Part shown: positions 36,027-45,918 of the stretch, in pieces
Layout of the letters: each line of letters starts with the position of its first letter
Numbering within the stretch: the first letter of the stretch is position 1
Assembly (NCBI RefSeq): GCF_902493135.1
Contig: NZ_CABUOD010000013.1
Span: 46,404 to 110,403 of the forward strand
Source: an uncultured Parabacteroides sp.
GTDB lineage: Bacteria; Bacteroidota; Bacteroidia; Bacteroidales; Tannerellaceae
Direction of reading: 5' to 3'
Length of the DNA stretch: 64,000 bases
Notes under the pieces: generated by a model
The model's database searches: none
Told to the model about the DNA's origin: nothing
The model's input: only the letters and a program-made list of their open reading frames with translations
Translations under genes and position numbers: made by a program

Positions 36027-37513
36027 TGCGGACTTATATACAGATAAATCCGGCAGACAATGTCGTTGTCGCCGTAAAGGATTTACAGGCCGGTACAACT
36101 TTGGACATCAACGGTCAAACGATCGTCGTCCTGCAGGATATCCCTGCAGGACACAAAGTAGCCTTACAGGACTTTAAGGAGAAAGACCTTATCGTTAAAT
36201 ATGGTGCTCCGATCGGACATGCCCGCGAGACGATCACTGCCGGAAGTTGGGTGAACGAAAAGAATATCAAGACCAATCTGGAAGGGTTACGGGAGTATGA
36301 ATTCAATCCGCAGCCCATTCCGGAACAGCCATCCGGAAAACCGCTTTCCTTTAAAGGATATCGCCGCAAAAACGGAGAAGTGGGAATCCGGAATGAGATA
36401 TGGGTCATCCCGAGCGTCGGTTGCGTCAACGGCATCACCCACCGGCTGGCAGACAAATTGCGTGAGGAGACGCAAGGCGCCGGAGTCGATGCGATCGTCG
36501 CATTCCCTCATAACTATGGCTGTTCCCAACTGGGAGACGATCATGAAAACACCCGGAAGATTTTGCGGGACATGGTCCTGCATCCGAATGCCGGCGCCGT
36601 TCTCGTTGTCGGATTAGGCTGTGAAAACAATCAGGCCGGCGCTTTCCGGGAAATGCTTGGCGATTACGATACGGAACGCATCCGCTTTATGGAAACGCAG
36701 AAGGTGGACGATGAACTGGAAACGGGAATGGAACTGTTGCGGGAACTCTATGCGATTGCTTCGCACGACCAGCGGACGGATATTCCTTTAAGTGAATTGC
36801 GTGTAGGACTGAAATGCGGAGGATCGGACGGCTTTTCCGGCATTACGGCCAATCCGTTGCTGGGTGTCTTTTCCGACTTTCTGGTAGCACAAGGAGGAAC
36901 GACTGTCCTGACGGAAGTTCCGGAGATGTTCGGAGCCGAGACGATTCTGATGAACCGGAGCGAATCGAAAGCCGTCTTCGAGAAGACCGTTCATCTGATT
37001 AACGACTTCAAATCCTATTTTATAGAGAACAAACAGCCGATTTACGAGAATCCTTCTCCGGGTAATAAGGCGGGAGGCATTTCCACCCTGGAAGAAAAAT
37101 CACTGGGTTGTACGCAAAAAGCCGGAACTTCTGCTGTCCGGGATGTCATGCTTTACGGTGAACGGCTAAAGACAAAGGGACTGAATTTGTTGAGCGCTCC
37201 CGGAAACGACCTCGTGGCCAGTACGGCACTTGCCGGTTCCGGTTGCCATCTGGTTTTGTTTACGACCGGCAGAGGAACTCCGTTCGGAACATTTGTTCCG
37301 ACGGTCAAAGTTTCGACCAACAGCAATCTATATGCCCGCAAGCCGAACTGGATCGACTTCAATGCCGGCTCCCTTTTGGAGGGCAAAAGCATGGAGGAAC
37401 TTTGTGAATGCTTTATCCGGTTTATCATCGGTATCGCAAGCGGCAGCCCGACTAACAACGAAAAAAACGGCTACAGGGAGATCGCAATCTTCAAATCCGG
37501 CGTGACGCTGTGA
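36026..37513 (+). CDS. uxaA: Altronate dehydratase
   Basis: 495 residues from the ATG at 36026 (a TTG 6 bp earlier is also open). An SAF domain lies at about 1-75 (VAVKDLQAGTTLDINGQTIV), followed by the large UxaA domain with FKGYRRKNGEVGIRNEIWVI, HNYGCSQLGDDHENTRK, GLKCGGSDGFSGITANPLLG and LSAPGNDLVASTALAGSGCH. It dehydrates D-altronate to 2-keto-3-deoxygluconate using an iron centre. Directly follows uxaB. Confidence 0.95.
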   Translation: MRTYIQINPADNVVVAVKDLQAGTTLDINGQTIVVLQDIPAGHKVALQDFKEKDLIVKYGAPIGHARETITAGSWVNEKNIKTNLEGLREYEFNPQPIPEQPSGKPLSFKGYRRKNGEVGIRNEIWVIPSVGCVNGITHRLADKLREETQGAGVDAIVAFPHNYGCSQLGDDHENTRKILRDMVLHPNAGAVLVVGLGCENNQAGAFREMLGDYDTERIRFMETQKVDDELETGMELLRELYAIASHDQRTDIPLSELRVGLKCGGSDGFSGITANPLLGVFSDFLVAQGGTTVLTEVPEMFGAETILMNRSESKAVFEKTVHLINDFKSYFIENKQPIYENPSPGNKAGGISTLEEKSLGCTQKAGTSAVRDVMLYGERLKTKGLNLLSAPGNDLVASTALAGSGCHLVLFTTGRGTPFGTFVPTVKVSTNSNLYARKPNWIDFNAGSLLEGKSMEELCECFIRFIIGIASGSPTNNEKNGYREIAIFKSGVTL

Positions 37514-37576
37514 TTCACTCAAGTCCAATATAAAAGAACAGCTCGGTGTTGGCAGGTGTGAAACTAAATGTCCCAC

Positions 37577-37686
37577 TAAAGAACCAGGTTCGCGGATGAC
37601 GCGGATGAAACGGATGAAAGCGGATTTTAATTATTTTATCCGTTAAGATCCGCCCGATCCGCGTCATCCGCGAACCTGGTTCTTTA
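37577..37686. repeat. Long palindromic intergenic repeat (30-bp perfect arms)
   Basis: The 30 bp at 37577-37606 are the exact reverse complement of 37657-37686; the 50 bp centre holds further GCGGAT/ATCCGC and AACGGAT/ATCCGTT pairs, so nearly the whole element can fold into one hairpin. Repeated GCGGATGA words resemble a dispersed Bacteroidales intergenic repeat. It lies between the convergent uxaA and Na/Pi transporter genes and may terminate both, or be a non-autonomous mobile repeat. Confidence 0.8.
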
Positions 37687-37711
37687 ATGTTTCAAATATT
37701 CTTATATCTCC

Positions 37712-39400
37712 TTATATCTTCTTCTCGATAACCGCCTGTACCACATTCAGCACGTAGTCGCCCAACTTTTCGGCTTCGCCAATGATATCCATGTAGTAGA
37801 CACCGTCCTGATACTGGTATTTCTTGTTGTTGATGTCTTCCACATTGTGGATCTTCAACTGGTTGCGGTAATTGTTTATTTCGTTTTCGATGTTGTAAGA
37901 CGGGTTGACATCGTCGCGCACAAGCTCCGACTTCTTCAGAATCTCGATCATGCGATGCAAGGCTTTCTCCGTAAGTGCCAGCATCTGGTCCACATTATGG
38001 TTCTGCTCGTCTGTGAATGTCGATTTGAACTCGTTGCGGCGTTTGATGCTTCGCGCCATGTTATTGCAAGAGTCTGCTATACTCTCGATTTCCGATACGG
38101 CACGCAGCATGATGCGGATTTCTTCCTTACCTTCCGAACTCAAGCGGCCTTCAGCCACGCAGGTCAGATAGTTGGCGATCTCTATCTCCATCCGGTCGCT
38201 AATGCTTTCGTATTTCTCGACACGGCTATAGGTTTTCAGGAAAGCATCCTCGTTCTTCTCGTAGAACAGCTCTTTCACCATATCCAGCATACGGCCGGTA
38301 CGCTCGGCAAACAACGTGATCTCCTTATGTGCCTGCAAGATCGAAAGTTCGGCGGTCGACAGCATACCACCCGTAATATAGCGCAGGCGGTACTCTTCGT
38401 CTTCCTCCTTCTTGCCTTTGATAAGGAACCGGACTGTTTTCTCGATCAGCCCGACAAACCAGATCATGATAAACGTATTGCTGATATTGAAAGCCGTATG
38501 GAAAGCCGCCAGCTTGAAAGAGACTGCCACCGACGGATCGGAAATGCGCATCACGTTCGTGACGAACCAGGAAACGGCATTGGTGAACGGATAAAACAGA
38601 ATCAGTACCCAGATCACGCCGAATATATTAAAGACAAGATGCGCCAGCGCCGCCCGCCTGGCTTGCGTGTTACCGGTCAAAGCCGCCAGGTTGGCCGTGA
38701 TCGTCGTTCCTATGTTCTCGCCCAATACGAGCGCCACACCCAATTGATAGTCGATCCACCCGTTGGCACACATAATCAACGTGATAGCCATCGTCGCAGC
38801 GGAAGCCTGCACGATCATGGTCAGGATAGCCCCGATAAACAGGAAGAGGATGATAGAGAAGAAGCCCATATCGGCATAATTCTGCACGAAGGCAAGCATC
38901 TCCGGATTGGCTCCGAGATCCGGAGCATTGGCTTTCAGGGCTTGAAGTCCCATAAAGAGGAAAGAGAAACCGAATATGAATTCTCCGATCGATTTACGTG
39001 AACTTTTCCCGGAAAACAAAAGCGGAATACCGAACGCGAGTAGAGGAAGGGCGAAAGCCGCAATATCGACCTTGAATCCGAGAGCCGAGATCAACCAGGC
39101 GGTAACGGTCGTACCGATATTGGCTCCCATTATGACTCCGATGGATTGGGTAAGGGTGAGCAGGCCGGCGTTTACGAAACTGACCACCATGACTGTAGTG
39201 GCGGACGATGATTGGATCAGGGCGGTGATCAAGACCCCCGTAAGAACACCGGTAACCCTGTTGGTCGTCATGGCCGTCAGAATCCTGCGCAGACTGTCCC
39301 CCGCAAACTTCTGCAGACCTTCGCTCATGATCTTCATACCATACAGGAACAACCCCAAGGAACCTATAAGGCGTAGAAAATCAAAAAATGAATAGTCCAT
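37712..39400 (-). CDS. Na/Pi cotransporter family protein with PhoU-like domain
   Basis: 562 residues. Two inverted halves of membrane helices in the first 320 residues include the family signatures TALIQSSSATTVMVVSFVNA and VQASAATMAITLIMCANGWI, each with the QSS/QAS motif, and NIGTTVTAWL/NIGTTITANL. Residues about 350-560 are a helical PhoU-like cytoplasmic domain. It imports phosphate with sodium. Confidence 0.94.
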   Translation of the reverse strand: MDYSFFDFLRLIGSLGLFLYGMKIMSEGLQKFAGDSLRRILTAMTTNRVTGVLTGVLITALIQSSSATTVMVVSFVNAGLLTLTQSIGVIMGANIGTTVTAWLISALGFKVDIAAFALPLLAFGIPLLFSGKSSRKSIGEFIFGFSFLFMGLQALKANAPDLGANPEMLAFVQNYADMGFFSIILFLFIGAILTMIVQASAATMAITLIMCANGWIDYQLGVALVLGENIGTTITANLAALTGNTQARRAALAHLVFNIFGVIWVLILFYPFTNAVSWFVTNVMRISDPSVAVSFKLAAFHTAFNISNTFIMIWFVGLIEKTVRFLIKGKKEEDEEYRLRYITGGMLSTAELSILQAHKEITLFAERTGRMLDMVKELFYEKNEDAFLKTYSRVEKYESISDRMEIEIANYLTCVAEGRLSSEGKEEIRIMLRAVSEIESIADSCNNMARSIKRRNEFKSTFTDEQNHNVDQMLALTEKALHRMIEILKKSELVRDDVNPSYNIENEINNYRNQLKIHNVEDINNKKYQYQDGVYYMDIIGEAEKLGDYVLNVVQAVIEKKI

Positions 39401-39454
39401 TTAAAATACGTTTAAGTGGATGTATATCCGATTAATATTCCTAACTTTAGGGGA

Positions 39455-39462
39455 CAAAAGTA
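39455..39462 (-). promoter_or_regulatory. -7 element for the Na/Pi cotransporter gene
   Basis: TACTTTTG on the minus strand, 55 bp before the start at 39400; matches TAnnTTTG. Confidence 0.5.
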
Positions 39463-39482
39463 TAAATAATAACTGAGATACC

Positions 39483-41150
39483 ATGTCTGAAACTATTACA
39501 ATTTATTGCAAAAATAACAATACTTATAGAGAAGTGCCGATGGGTTCTTCGCTGTTGGACATCTATTCGCTGGTCGGCGCACCGCTCCGGTTACGCCCGA
39601 TGAATGCGCAGGTAAATAATAAAACAGAAGGGCTGACCTTCCGTTGCTGGCATCCGAAAGACATTGAATATGTCGATTATTCCGGGCTTTCGGGAATGCG
39701 GACATACGTCCGTTCCCTTTGCCATATCTTCTCGAAAGCGGTGAACGACGTGCTCCCTTCGGCAACCCTGAACCTGGAGCATCCCATCTCGAAAGGCTAC
39801 TATTGCGTCATCCACAACGGCAAAGACATAGACGAGGAGACGATCGGCAAAATCAAGAAGCGGATGCGTGAAATCATCGACGCCGACCTTCCTTTTCATT
39901 TGAAGACGGTCCGCACGGTCGATGCCGCCGTCCTGTTCCGCGAAAGAGGCATGAACGACAAGGCCCGCCTGATCGAAAGCGCCGGTATGCCTTATACGTC
40001 CTATTACGAACTGGACGGCTACATCAATTACTTCTATGGTTGCCTGACCCCTTCCACCGGCTATATCCGGCATTTCGACCTCGTTCCCTATTTCGACGGC
40101 GTGTTGCTGCGCGTGCCTCAAAGGGCGAATCCGGCGGAATTGGAACCGGTCATCCGCCAGGACAAAATGTTTCAGGTTTATAAGGAACACCTGACCCTGC
40201 AACGCACGGTCGGATTGGACAACGTCGGAGACCTGAACCGGGCGATAGAGAAAGGCATGGCATCCGAAGTCATTATGGTCTCCGAAGCCATGCAGGAAAA
40301 GCAGGTTGCCAAGATCGCGGAAGAGATTGCCGCCCGCTACGACAACGGCATCCGCATGGTGCTGATTTCCGGACCGTCTTCTTCGGGTAAAACGACTTTC
40401 TGCAAACGGCTGGAAGTCCAGCTGATTACAAACCTGATCCATCCGGTCGGACTTTCACTGGACGATTACTTCCTGAACCGTGAAGATACGCCGAAGGACG
40501 AATCCGGCGAATATGACTTCGAGTCGCTGTATGCGCTCGACCTGCCTTATTTCAACAGTGAATTGCAGAAACTCCTCTCAGGCGAAGAGATCGATGTGCC
40601 GAGCTTTGACTTCGAAACAGGCCGCCGCGTTTTCAAAGGAAAGAGACTGAAGATGCACAAAAACTCCGTCCTGGTGATAGAAGGCATCCACGCCTTGAAC
40701 CCCGAACTGACCTCCATGATCGAGGATCGCTACAAATACCGGATCTACGTGTCCGTGCTGACTTCCATCTCGCTTGACAATCATAACTGGATTCCGACGA
40801 CCGACAACCGCCTTTTGCGCCGCATCATCCGCGATTACCGCTTCCGCGGATATTCCGCCCGCGATACGATCGCCCGTTGGCCCAGTGTGCGCCGGGGCGA
40901 GGACAAATGGATATTCCCGTACCAGGAGAACGCGGATGCGATGTTCAACAGCGCCATGTTGTATGAGCTGGCCGCCCTGCGCAAGGAAGCCGAACCGATT
41001 CTGGGCGAAGTGCGCGAATGCGATCCGGAGAATGCCGAGGCGTACCGTCTGCTCCGTTTCCTCCGCTACTTCAATTATATCCCCGACGTCGGGCTTCCGG
41101 GTACTTCCCTGTTGCGCGAGTTCCTCGGAGGCGGAAGTTTCCGGTACTGA
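39483..41150 (+). CDS. TGS-domain nucleoside (uridine) kinase family protein
   Basis: 555 residues. The first 65 look like a TGS domain (YREVPMGSSLLDIYSLVGAP). A ThrRS-like second-domain segment follows (LNLEHPISKGYYCVIHNGKD). The kinase domain from about 285 has the P-loop ISGPSSSGKTTFCKRL, then VGLSLDDYFLNREDTPKDES and VLVIEGIHALNPELT, as in uridine kinase/phosphoribulokinase. The fusion is common in Bacteroidetes and Firmicutes, but the natural substrate is not certain. Confidence 0.9.
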   Translation: MSETITIYCKNNNTYREVPMGSSLLDIYSLVGAPLRLRPMNAQVNNKTEGLTFRCWHPKDIEYVDYSGLSGMRTYVRSLCHIFSKAVNDVLPSATLNLEHPISKGYYCVIHNGKDIDEETIGKIKKRMREIIDADLPFHLKTVRTVDAAVLFRERGMNDKARLIESAGMPYTSYYELDGYINYFYGCLTPSTGYIRHFDLVPYFDGVLLRVPQRANPAELEPVIRQDKMFQVYKEHLTLQRTVGLDNVGDLNRAIEKGMASEVIMVSEAMQEKQVAKIAEEIAARYDNGIRMVLISGPSSSGKTTFCKRLEVQLITNLIHPVGLSLDDYFLNREDTPKDESGEYDFESLYALDLPYFNSELQKLLSGEEIDVPSFDFETGRRVFKGKRLKMHKNSVLVIEGIHALNPELTSMIEDRYKYRIYVSVLTSISLDNHNWIPTTDNRLLRRIIRDYRFRGYSARDTIARWPSVRRGEDKWIFPYQENADAMFNSAMLYELAALRKEAEPILGEVRECDPENAEAYRLLRFLRYFNYIPDVGLPGTSLLREFLGGGSFRY

Positions 41151-41223
41151 TCTATTCCTCACATATACGGTTTATATCAGAAAGGGCGTAGACTACGAAA
41201 CAATCGTTTGTTTTTCACAGGCA

Positions 41224-41317
41224 TTCTCGATTCGGTGAGAAAAGATTCTCATGCAAGTGAGAAATCTTTCTCACCCGTATGAGAAAAGTTTCTCATAGGC
41301 ATGGGAAAGGTTTTCCA
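41224..41317. repeat. Phased palindrome array D: 22-bp period, core TGAGAAnnnnTTCTCA
   Basis: Sixteen-bp palindromes start at 41236, 41258, 41280 and 41302, exactly 22 bp apart: three copies of TGAGAAnnnnTTCTCA and one TGGGAAAGGTTTTCCA in which both arms changed together and symmetry is kept. A half unit TTCTCG lies in register at 41224. The 6-bp spacers after units 3 and 4 are both TAGGCA. It lies between the convergent kinase and histidine kinase genes, ending 11 bp before the latter's stop. Confidence 0.9.
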
Positions 41318-41327
41318 TAGGCAGAGG

Positions 41328-43490
41328 CTATCCGTTGTAAGGAAGCGTGAACCAGAACCGTGCGCCTTCTCCCGGCTTCGAATCGACGCCGATTGTCCCG
41401 TTGAGGGCTTCGATGATGGTTTTGCAGATTGTCAGGCCTAAGCCCGTTCCCTGCTTGAACGAGTTGACTTTCACGAAACGGTCGAAGATCGTCAGTTGAT
41501 GCTGGAGCGGGATTCCGATGCCCGTATCGATTACTTCGATCAGCACATGCCCTTCCACGATGCGGTAAGAAATCCTTATGCTTCCCTCCTCCGTAAACTT
41601 GGCAGCGTTCGAGATCAGGTTCGAGATCACCTGCGTGACCCGCTTCGGATCGGTATGGACGAGGATGTCCGGCAGGGCGTCGAAGTCGCAGATCAGGGAA
41701 ACACCTTCGGGCATTTTCAACGCGTGCACCTGATACTGTTCATGGAAGATCTCCTTCAGGCTGGCGTCGGCAAGCGAGTAATCTAAGATACCCGCTTCTA
41801 TTTTGGAAAAGTCCAGGATATCGGTAATCAGGCGCAGGAGCAGGTCGCTGTTCTTATTGATTATTTTGACAAACTCTTCTTTTTCTTCCTTATCTTCAGT
41901 CTCGGCGAGAATATTGGAAAATCCGATAATGGCGTTGAGCGGTGTCCGGATCTCGTGGCTCATATTGGCAAGGAAGGCGGATTTCAGCTTGTCCGCCTCG
42001 CGTACCTTCTGTATCTCCAGTTCCGACTGCCGGGTTTCGTATTCCGCATGATGCAGTTTCTCTTCCAACAGCTTTTCTTCGGTGATGTTGGTGACATGGC
42101 AGATCATTTTGTTCTGCCGCTTGCTCCCTTTCGTCTTATAAGCCTGCGCGTTGATACGGATCCAGATCGTTTCGTTTTCGATGGCGGTACGGCATTCGAA
42201 GCTGCAATGATCCTGCTTCCCTTCTATCACCTGGAAAAGCTGGTTGACATTATCGGCCGAACGGACAATCCGCTGTACGCCTTCGAGCGTCATATACTTA
42301 TTACTTCTCAAGTAGTTGAAAAGCTTGTTATCTTCCGGCGTTTCGTTCAGAAGCGGATTGACAAACAATTCTTTCTTTTCGATATCATATTCGACAATAA
42401 GGGAATGGCCGGACAAGAGAACGGCCTTGAGGATCGCCAGATTATTTTGCGTCTGCTCCTCTTTGGCCTGATTTTCCGTCTCGTCGGAGATGATCAGCAA
42501 ATAGCCGATATGGCCGAACTCCCGGTCGTTCAACCCGATTCCTTTCACCATCAGGTATTTGGTCTGGTCGGAAATATCGGAACGATAGTAACGGGAATCC
42601 CGGATGCGATTGAAATCGTATGCAAGCGGGAAACTGAATGCCTTCTTTCTTTTGATCTGATTAAGGATTTTCTCAGGGACGGCCGGATTCTCGAACAGGT
42701 TGACTCCTAACAACTGTTCACGGGAGCTGCCGAAGATTTTAGTGTCGGCGTCGTTTATATCGATCAGGCTCCCTTCCGCATCGTATAGTTCCACCCCGAT
42801 CGGCAGATTATTGAAAAACTGCTGAAACTTCGTGCTCAGCTTGGAGATGCGTTTTCTCGACTCTTCCAGGTTGTTATTGGTTTGCCAACGCTCGATTATG
42901 ATAGAGAAAATACCGGCAATGATGTGCATGTCCTCCACTTCCGAAGCTGTCCAGAAACGGCTCGTCCGGATCGAATCGAAACCGATGAAGCCTTGTACTT
43001 TATTATGGAAGGTAAGCGGGATGATCAGCATGGACTTCAGTTGCTGTTCGGTCAACAGGATTTTGTCGATATCCGCTTCGGCGGGCAGGCCGGCAATATC
43101 TCCCAGCACGATATCGTGTCCGGCTTTGACGGTGTCGATAATCCACGGGATCGTGTCGTACGTCAACTTATTCCGGTCATCTTTAGGGATCTTTGTCCAT
43201 TCACTCAACACTTCACAGGTAAAATTGGCCGTCAGTCCGTCTTCCTCAAAGATGGCAACGTAGCCCCAATCGGCAACGAAATAGTCCAGTAACAAGTTCA
43301 TTGCTTTTTCGATAGGCTTGTTCTCTTCGTTGAAAAGGATCACCAGGACTTCAGAAATAATACGTTTGATAGTTGGCGTTTCCGAGGATATACAAACCTC
43401 GGCATTGTCAGATTCATTATCTCTGGCTTCCAGTAATCGTATTAATTCTTCCCGGGGCAACCGATCGTATGGCGATGTTTTAAGAGTCAT
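41328..43490 (-). CDS. Cytoplasmic GAF/PAS sensor histidine kinase
   Basis: 720 residues from the ATG at 43490; a TTG at 43514 is open but less likely. No membrane helix. A GAF domain covers about 45-200 (DYFVADWGYVAIFEEDGLTA), then two PAS domains (FFNNLPIGVELYDAEGSLID; FVNPLLNETPEDNKLF), a coiled stretch, HisKA with the phospho-acceptor His in FLANMSHEIRTPLNAIIGFS, and a HATPase domain with the N-box LISNAAKFTEEG, DTGIGIP and GTGLGLTICK. No receiver domain; the cognate regulator is unknown. Confidence 0.93.
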   Translation of the reverse strand: MTLKTSPYDRLPREELIRLLEARDNESDNAEVCISSETPTIKRIISEVLVILFNEENKPIEKAMNLLLDYFVADWGYVAIFEEDGLTANFTCEVLSEWTKIPKDDRNKLTYDTIPWIIDTVKAGHDIVLGDIAGLPAEADIDKILLTEQQLKSMLIIPLTFHNKVQGFIGFDSIRTSRFWTASEVEDMHIIAGIFSIIIERWQTNNNLEESRKRISKLSTKFQQFFNNLPIGVELYDAEGSLIDINDADTKIFGSSREQLLGVNLFENPAVPEKILNQIKRKKAFSFPLAYDFNRIRDSRYYRSDISDQTKYLMVKGIGLNDREFGHIGYLLIISDETENQAKEEQTQNNLAILKAVLLSGHSLIVEYDIEKKELFVNPLLNETPEDNKLFNYLRSNKYMTLEGVQRIVRSADNVNQLFQVIEGKQDHCSFECRTAIENETIWIRINAQAYKTKGSKRQNKMICHVTNITEEKLLEEKLHHAEYETRQSELEIQKVREADKLKSAFLANMSHEIRTPLNAIIGFSNILAETEDKEEKEEFVKIINKNSDLLLRLITDILDFSKIEAGILDYSLADASLKEIFHEQYQVHALKMPEGVSLICDFDALPDILVHTDPKRVTQVISNLISNAAKFTEEGSIRISYRIVEGHVLIEVIDTGIGIPLQHQLTIFDRFVKVNSFKQGTGLGLTICKTIIEALNGTIGVDSKPGEGARFWFTLPYNG

Positions 43491-43736
43491 ATCAGATTCT
43501 TTATCTGATCGCAAAAATAGAAAATAGTTTTGATTTTGAGTTGTTTTTGGAAATAATAATATTCGGGATCCGGGCGTAAGGCATCAAGACGGAGGCTTGT
43601 TCCCACAACATCCCTTATCGGTTTTAACAAACAGGTGTATTCCATGATATGCCGTATTGAACCATACCATAGCGGTTCGATGCTTCCTTTTAGAACTATT
43701 ATATCTTGTATGTCGAGGTCATTCGGTGTAAAAAGT

Positions 43737-43744
43737 TATATTTG
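43737..43744 (+). promoter_or_regulatory. -7 element for rpoN
   Basis: TATATTTG on the plus strand, 56 bp before the rpoN ATG; matches TAnnTTTG. Confidence 0.55.
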
Positions 43745-43799
43745 CATGTTCTAACATTGGACGGTCGGGTTGATTGTCCTTTCATTATTGAATTCGATT

Positions 43800-45269
43800 A
43801 TGTTGAAGCAACAGTTACAACAAAAGTTACAGCAAAAACTCTCTCCGCAGCAGATTCAGTTGATCCGGCTTCTGGAACTCCCCGCCATAGAGCTGGAAGA
43901 ACGCGTGAAGCATGAACTGGAGGACAATCCCGCTTTGGAAGAAGGAAAGGAAATTGCGGATGACTTTGACCGTACTGACGAAGGTGGTGAGGAGTTGGCA
44001 TCTAACGAGATGGAGAGAGGAAACGAGACAGACACCGACCTTTCACTCGGTGACTATATGAGCGAGGACGACATACCCGATTACAAACTTCGTGAGCTGA
44101 GCGAGCGGGCGGAAAAGAAAGAGGATGTCCCTTTCTCGGTCAGCGAATCCCTGAACGAATATCTGCTCCAACAGCTCGGACTGCGGGATTTGCCGGAGAA
44201 GTTGGTGAAGATCGCCGAATATATCATCGGAAATATAGATGATGACGGCTATCTGCGCCGTGACCTGTCCGCCATAGCCGATGACCTGGTGTTTCAAGCG
44301 GGACAGGAGGTGACGGAAAAAGAAATAGAGGCAGTTCTTACCATCATACAAGACTTTGATCCGGCAGGAGTCGGCGCCCGTAATCTTCAGGAATGCCTTC
44401 TGCTCCAGTTGGCCCGCCGGGAAAAAACACCTGAGACGGAGTTGGCAACCCGGATGTTGACCGACTTTTTCGAAGAGTTCACCCGCAAGCATTACGACAA
44501 GATCATGAGAGGGCTGGACATCGACGAAACTGCGCTGAAAAAGGCCATCCGTGAAATAACGACCCTCGATCCTAAACCTTGCGCCAGTTGGGGCGGTTCT
44601 ATGGAGACAGCTTTGAGCCAGATCATTCCTGATTTTGTAGTGGAAGCGGTAGGCGGCGAACTGATCCTGAGCATGAACAACCGGGGAATTCCCGATATGC
44701 GCATCAACCGCGAATATGCGGAGATGTTTCAGGATTATGCCGGCAACAAGGCGAACCAGACAGCCCAGATGAAGGAAGCCGTCCAGTTTGTGAAGCAGAA
44801 ACTCGATTCCGCCCAATGGTTCATCGATGCCATCAAGCAGCGTCAGGAGACCTTGCAGCGCACGATGGAAACGATCATCCTCTTGCAGCGCGATTTCTTC
44901 CTCACCGGCGATGAAGCGACCCTGCGGCCTATGATCCTCAAAGATGTGGCGGAACAGGCCGGATACGACATCTCGACGATCTCGCGTGTGAGCAACAGCA
45001 AGTACGTGCAGACGAATTTCGGTATCTATCCGCTCAAATATTTCTTCTCCGAATCGATGCAGACCGACAGCGGCGAAGAAATTTCCACCCGCGAGGTGAA
45101 GAAGATAATGAAAGAGCATATCGACGGCGAGGACAAGCGTAAACCGCTTACCGACGAGGAGCTGGCCTCCATCCTGAAAGAGAAAGGCTATATCATCGCC
45201 CGCCGTACGGTAGCCAAATACCGCGAACAATTGGGCATTCCGGTTGCACGGCTCAGAAAAGAAATATAA
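43800..45269 (+). CDS. rpoN: RNA polymerase sigma-54 factor
   Basis: 489 residues from the ATG at 43800, where the family N-terminus LKQQLQQKLQQKLSPQQIQL begins. Region I is Gln/Leu rich, region II acidic (about 50-100), the core-binding domain about 110-300, and the DNA-binding domain ends with the RpoN box ARRTVAKYREQLGIP. It directs transcription that needs an AAA+ enhancer-binding activator; none is encoded here. Confidence 0.97.
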   Translation: MLKQQLQQKLQQKLSPQQIQLIRLLELPAIELEERVKHELEDNPALEEGKEIADDFDRTDEGGEELASNEMERGNETDTDLSLGDYMSEDDIPDYKLRELSERAEKKEDVPFSVSESLNEYLLQQLGLRDLPEKLVKIAEYIIGNIDDDGYLRRDLSAIADDLVFQAGQEVTEKEIEAVLTIIQDFDPAGVGARNLQECLLLQLARREKTPETELATRMLTDFFEEFTRKHYDKIMRGLDIDETALKKAIREITTLDPKPCASWGGSMETALSQIIPDFVVEAVGGELILSMNNRGIPDMRINREYAEMFQDYAGNKANQTAQMKEAVQFVKQKLDSAQWFIDAIKQRQETLQRTMETIILLQRDFFLTGDEATLRPMILKDVAEQAGYDISTISRVSNSKYVQTNFGIYPLKYFFSESMQTDSGEEISTREVKKIMKEHIDGEDKRKPLTDEELASILKEKGYIIARRTVAKYREQLGIPVARLRKEI

Positions 45270-45281
45270 ATTTGAAGCGTC

Positions 45282-45902
45282 ATGAGGTTATTTTCAAATA
45301 TCATATCCGGTATGTTCCATCCGTTGCTGATGGTGACGTATGGAGTCGTGCTGGCTCTCACCTTCACGTATCTGGCAATCTATCCGCCGGCAATGAAGTT
45401 GTTGCTCGCGGGCGGAGCATTCCTGTCCACGGCGGTTATCCCCGGTGTTTTCATCTTTATGATGGTAAAAAACGGGGCGGCGGTCGATATGGAGTTGTCG
45501 GACCGGCATGAGCGCGTGGTTCCCTATCTGATCTTTATCACGTCGATCATGGTCTGCGCTTTTTATATGTATAAGATGATGTTGCCGTTCTGGTTTATTT
45601 CCTTATTGTTAGGTGCTTGTGTGGCATTAATCTTAGCGCTGCTCGTCAACTTTTTCTGGAAGATCAGCGCCCATGCGATCGGGATAGGCGGGTTGTTGGG
45701 CGGCATTATGGGCGTGGCGCGGATCCACCTGATAAACCCTTACTGGGCCTTTATCATCGTGATCATAATAGCGGGACTGGTCGGTACTTCGCGCATCTTT
45801 CTGAAAAGGCATACTCCCATGCAGGTATATGCCGGGTTTTGTCTCGGATTTATATGTACCTTTGTAGCCTCATTCTTGAGTTATATCTATTTATTCATCT
45901 AA
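45282..45902 (+). CDS. PAP2-like integral membrane protein
   Basis: 206 residues with about six hydrophobic helices. KISAHAIGIGG (near 127) and SRIFLKRHTPMQVYAGFCLG (near 173) resemble motifs 2 and 3 of PAP2 phosphatases (His acid and nucleophilic His). Motif 1 is weak (LSDRHERVVPYL), so activity is uncertain. It starts 12 bp after rpoN and 16 bp before gcvH. Confidence 0.75.
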   Translation: MRLFSNIISGMFHPLLMVTYGVVLALTFTYLAIYPPAMKLLLAGGAFLSTAVIPGVFIFMMVKNGAAVDMELSDRHERVVPYLIFITSIMVCAFYMYKMMLPFWFISLLLGACVALILALLVNFFWKISAHAIGIGGLLGGIMGVARIHLINPYWAFIIVIIIAGLVGTSRIFLKRHTPMQVYAGFCLGFICTFVASFLSYIYLFI

Positions 45903-45918
45903 TAAAAACACTAAAATT

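Noticed and set aside
41224..41317. Possible CRISPR array
   Set aside because: Units of 21-23 bp with 6-12 bp spacers are too short, cores are palindromes and vary, and no cas genes are present.
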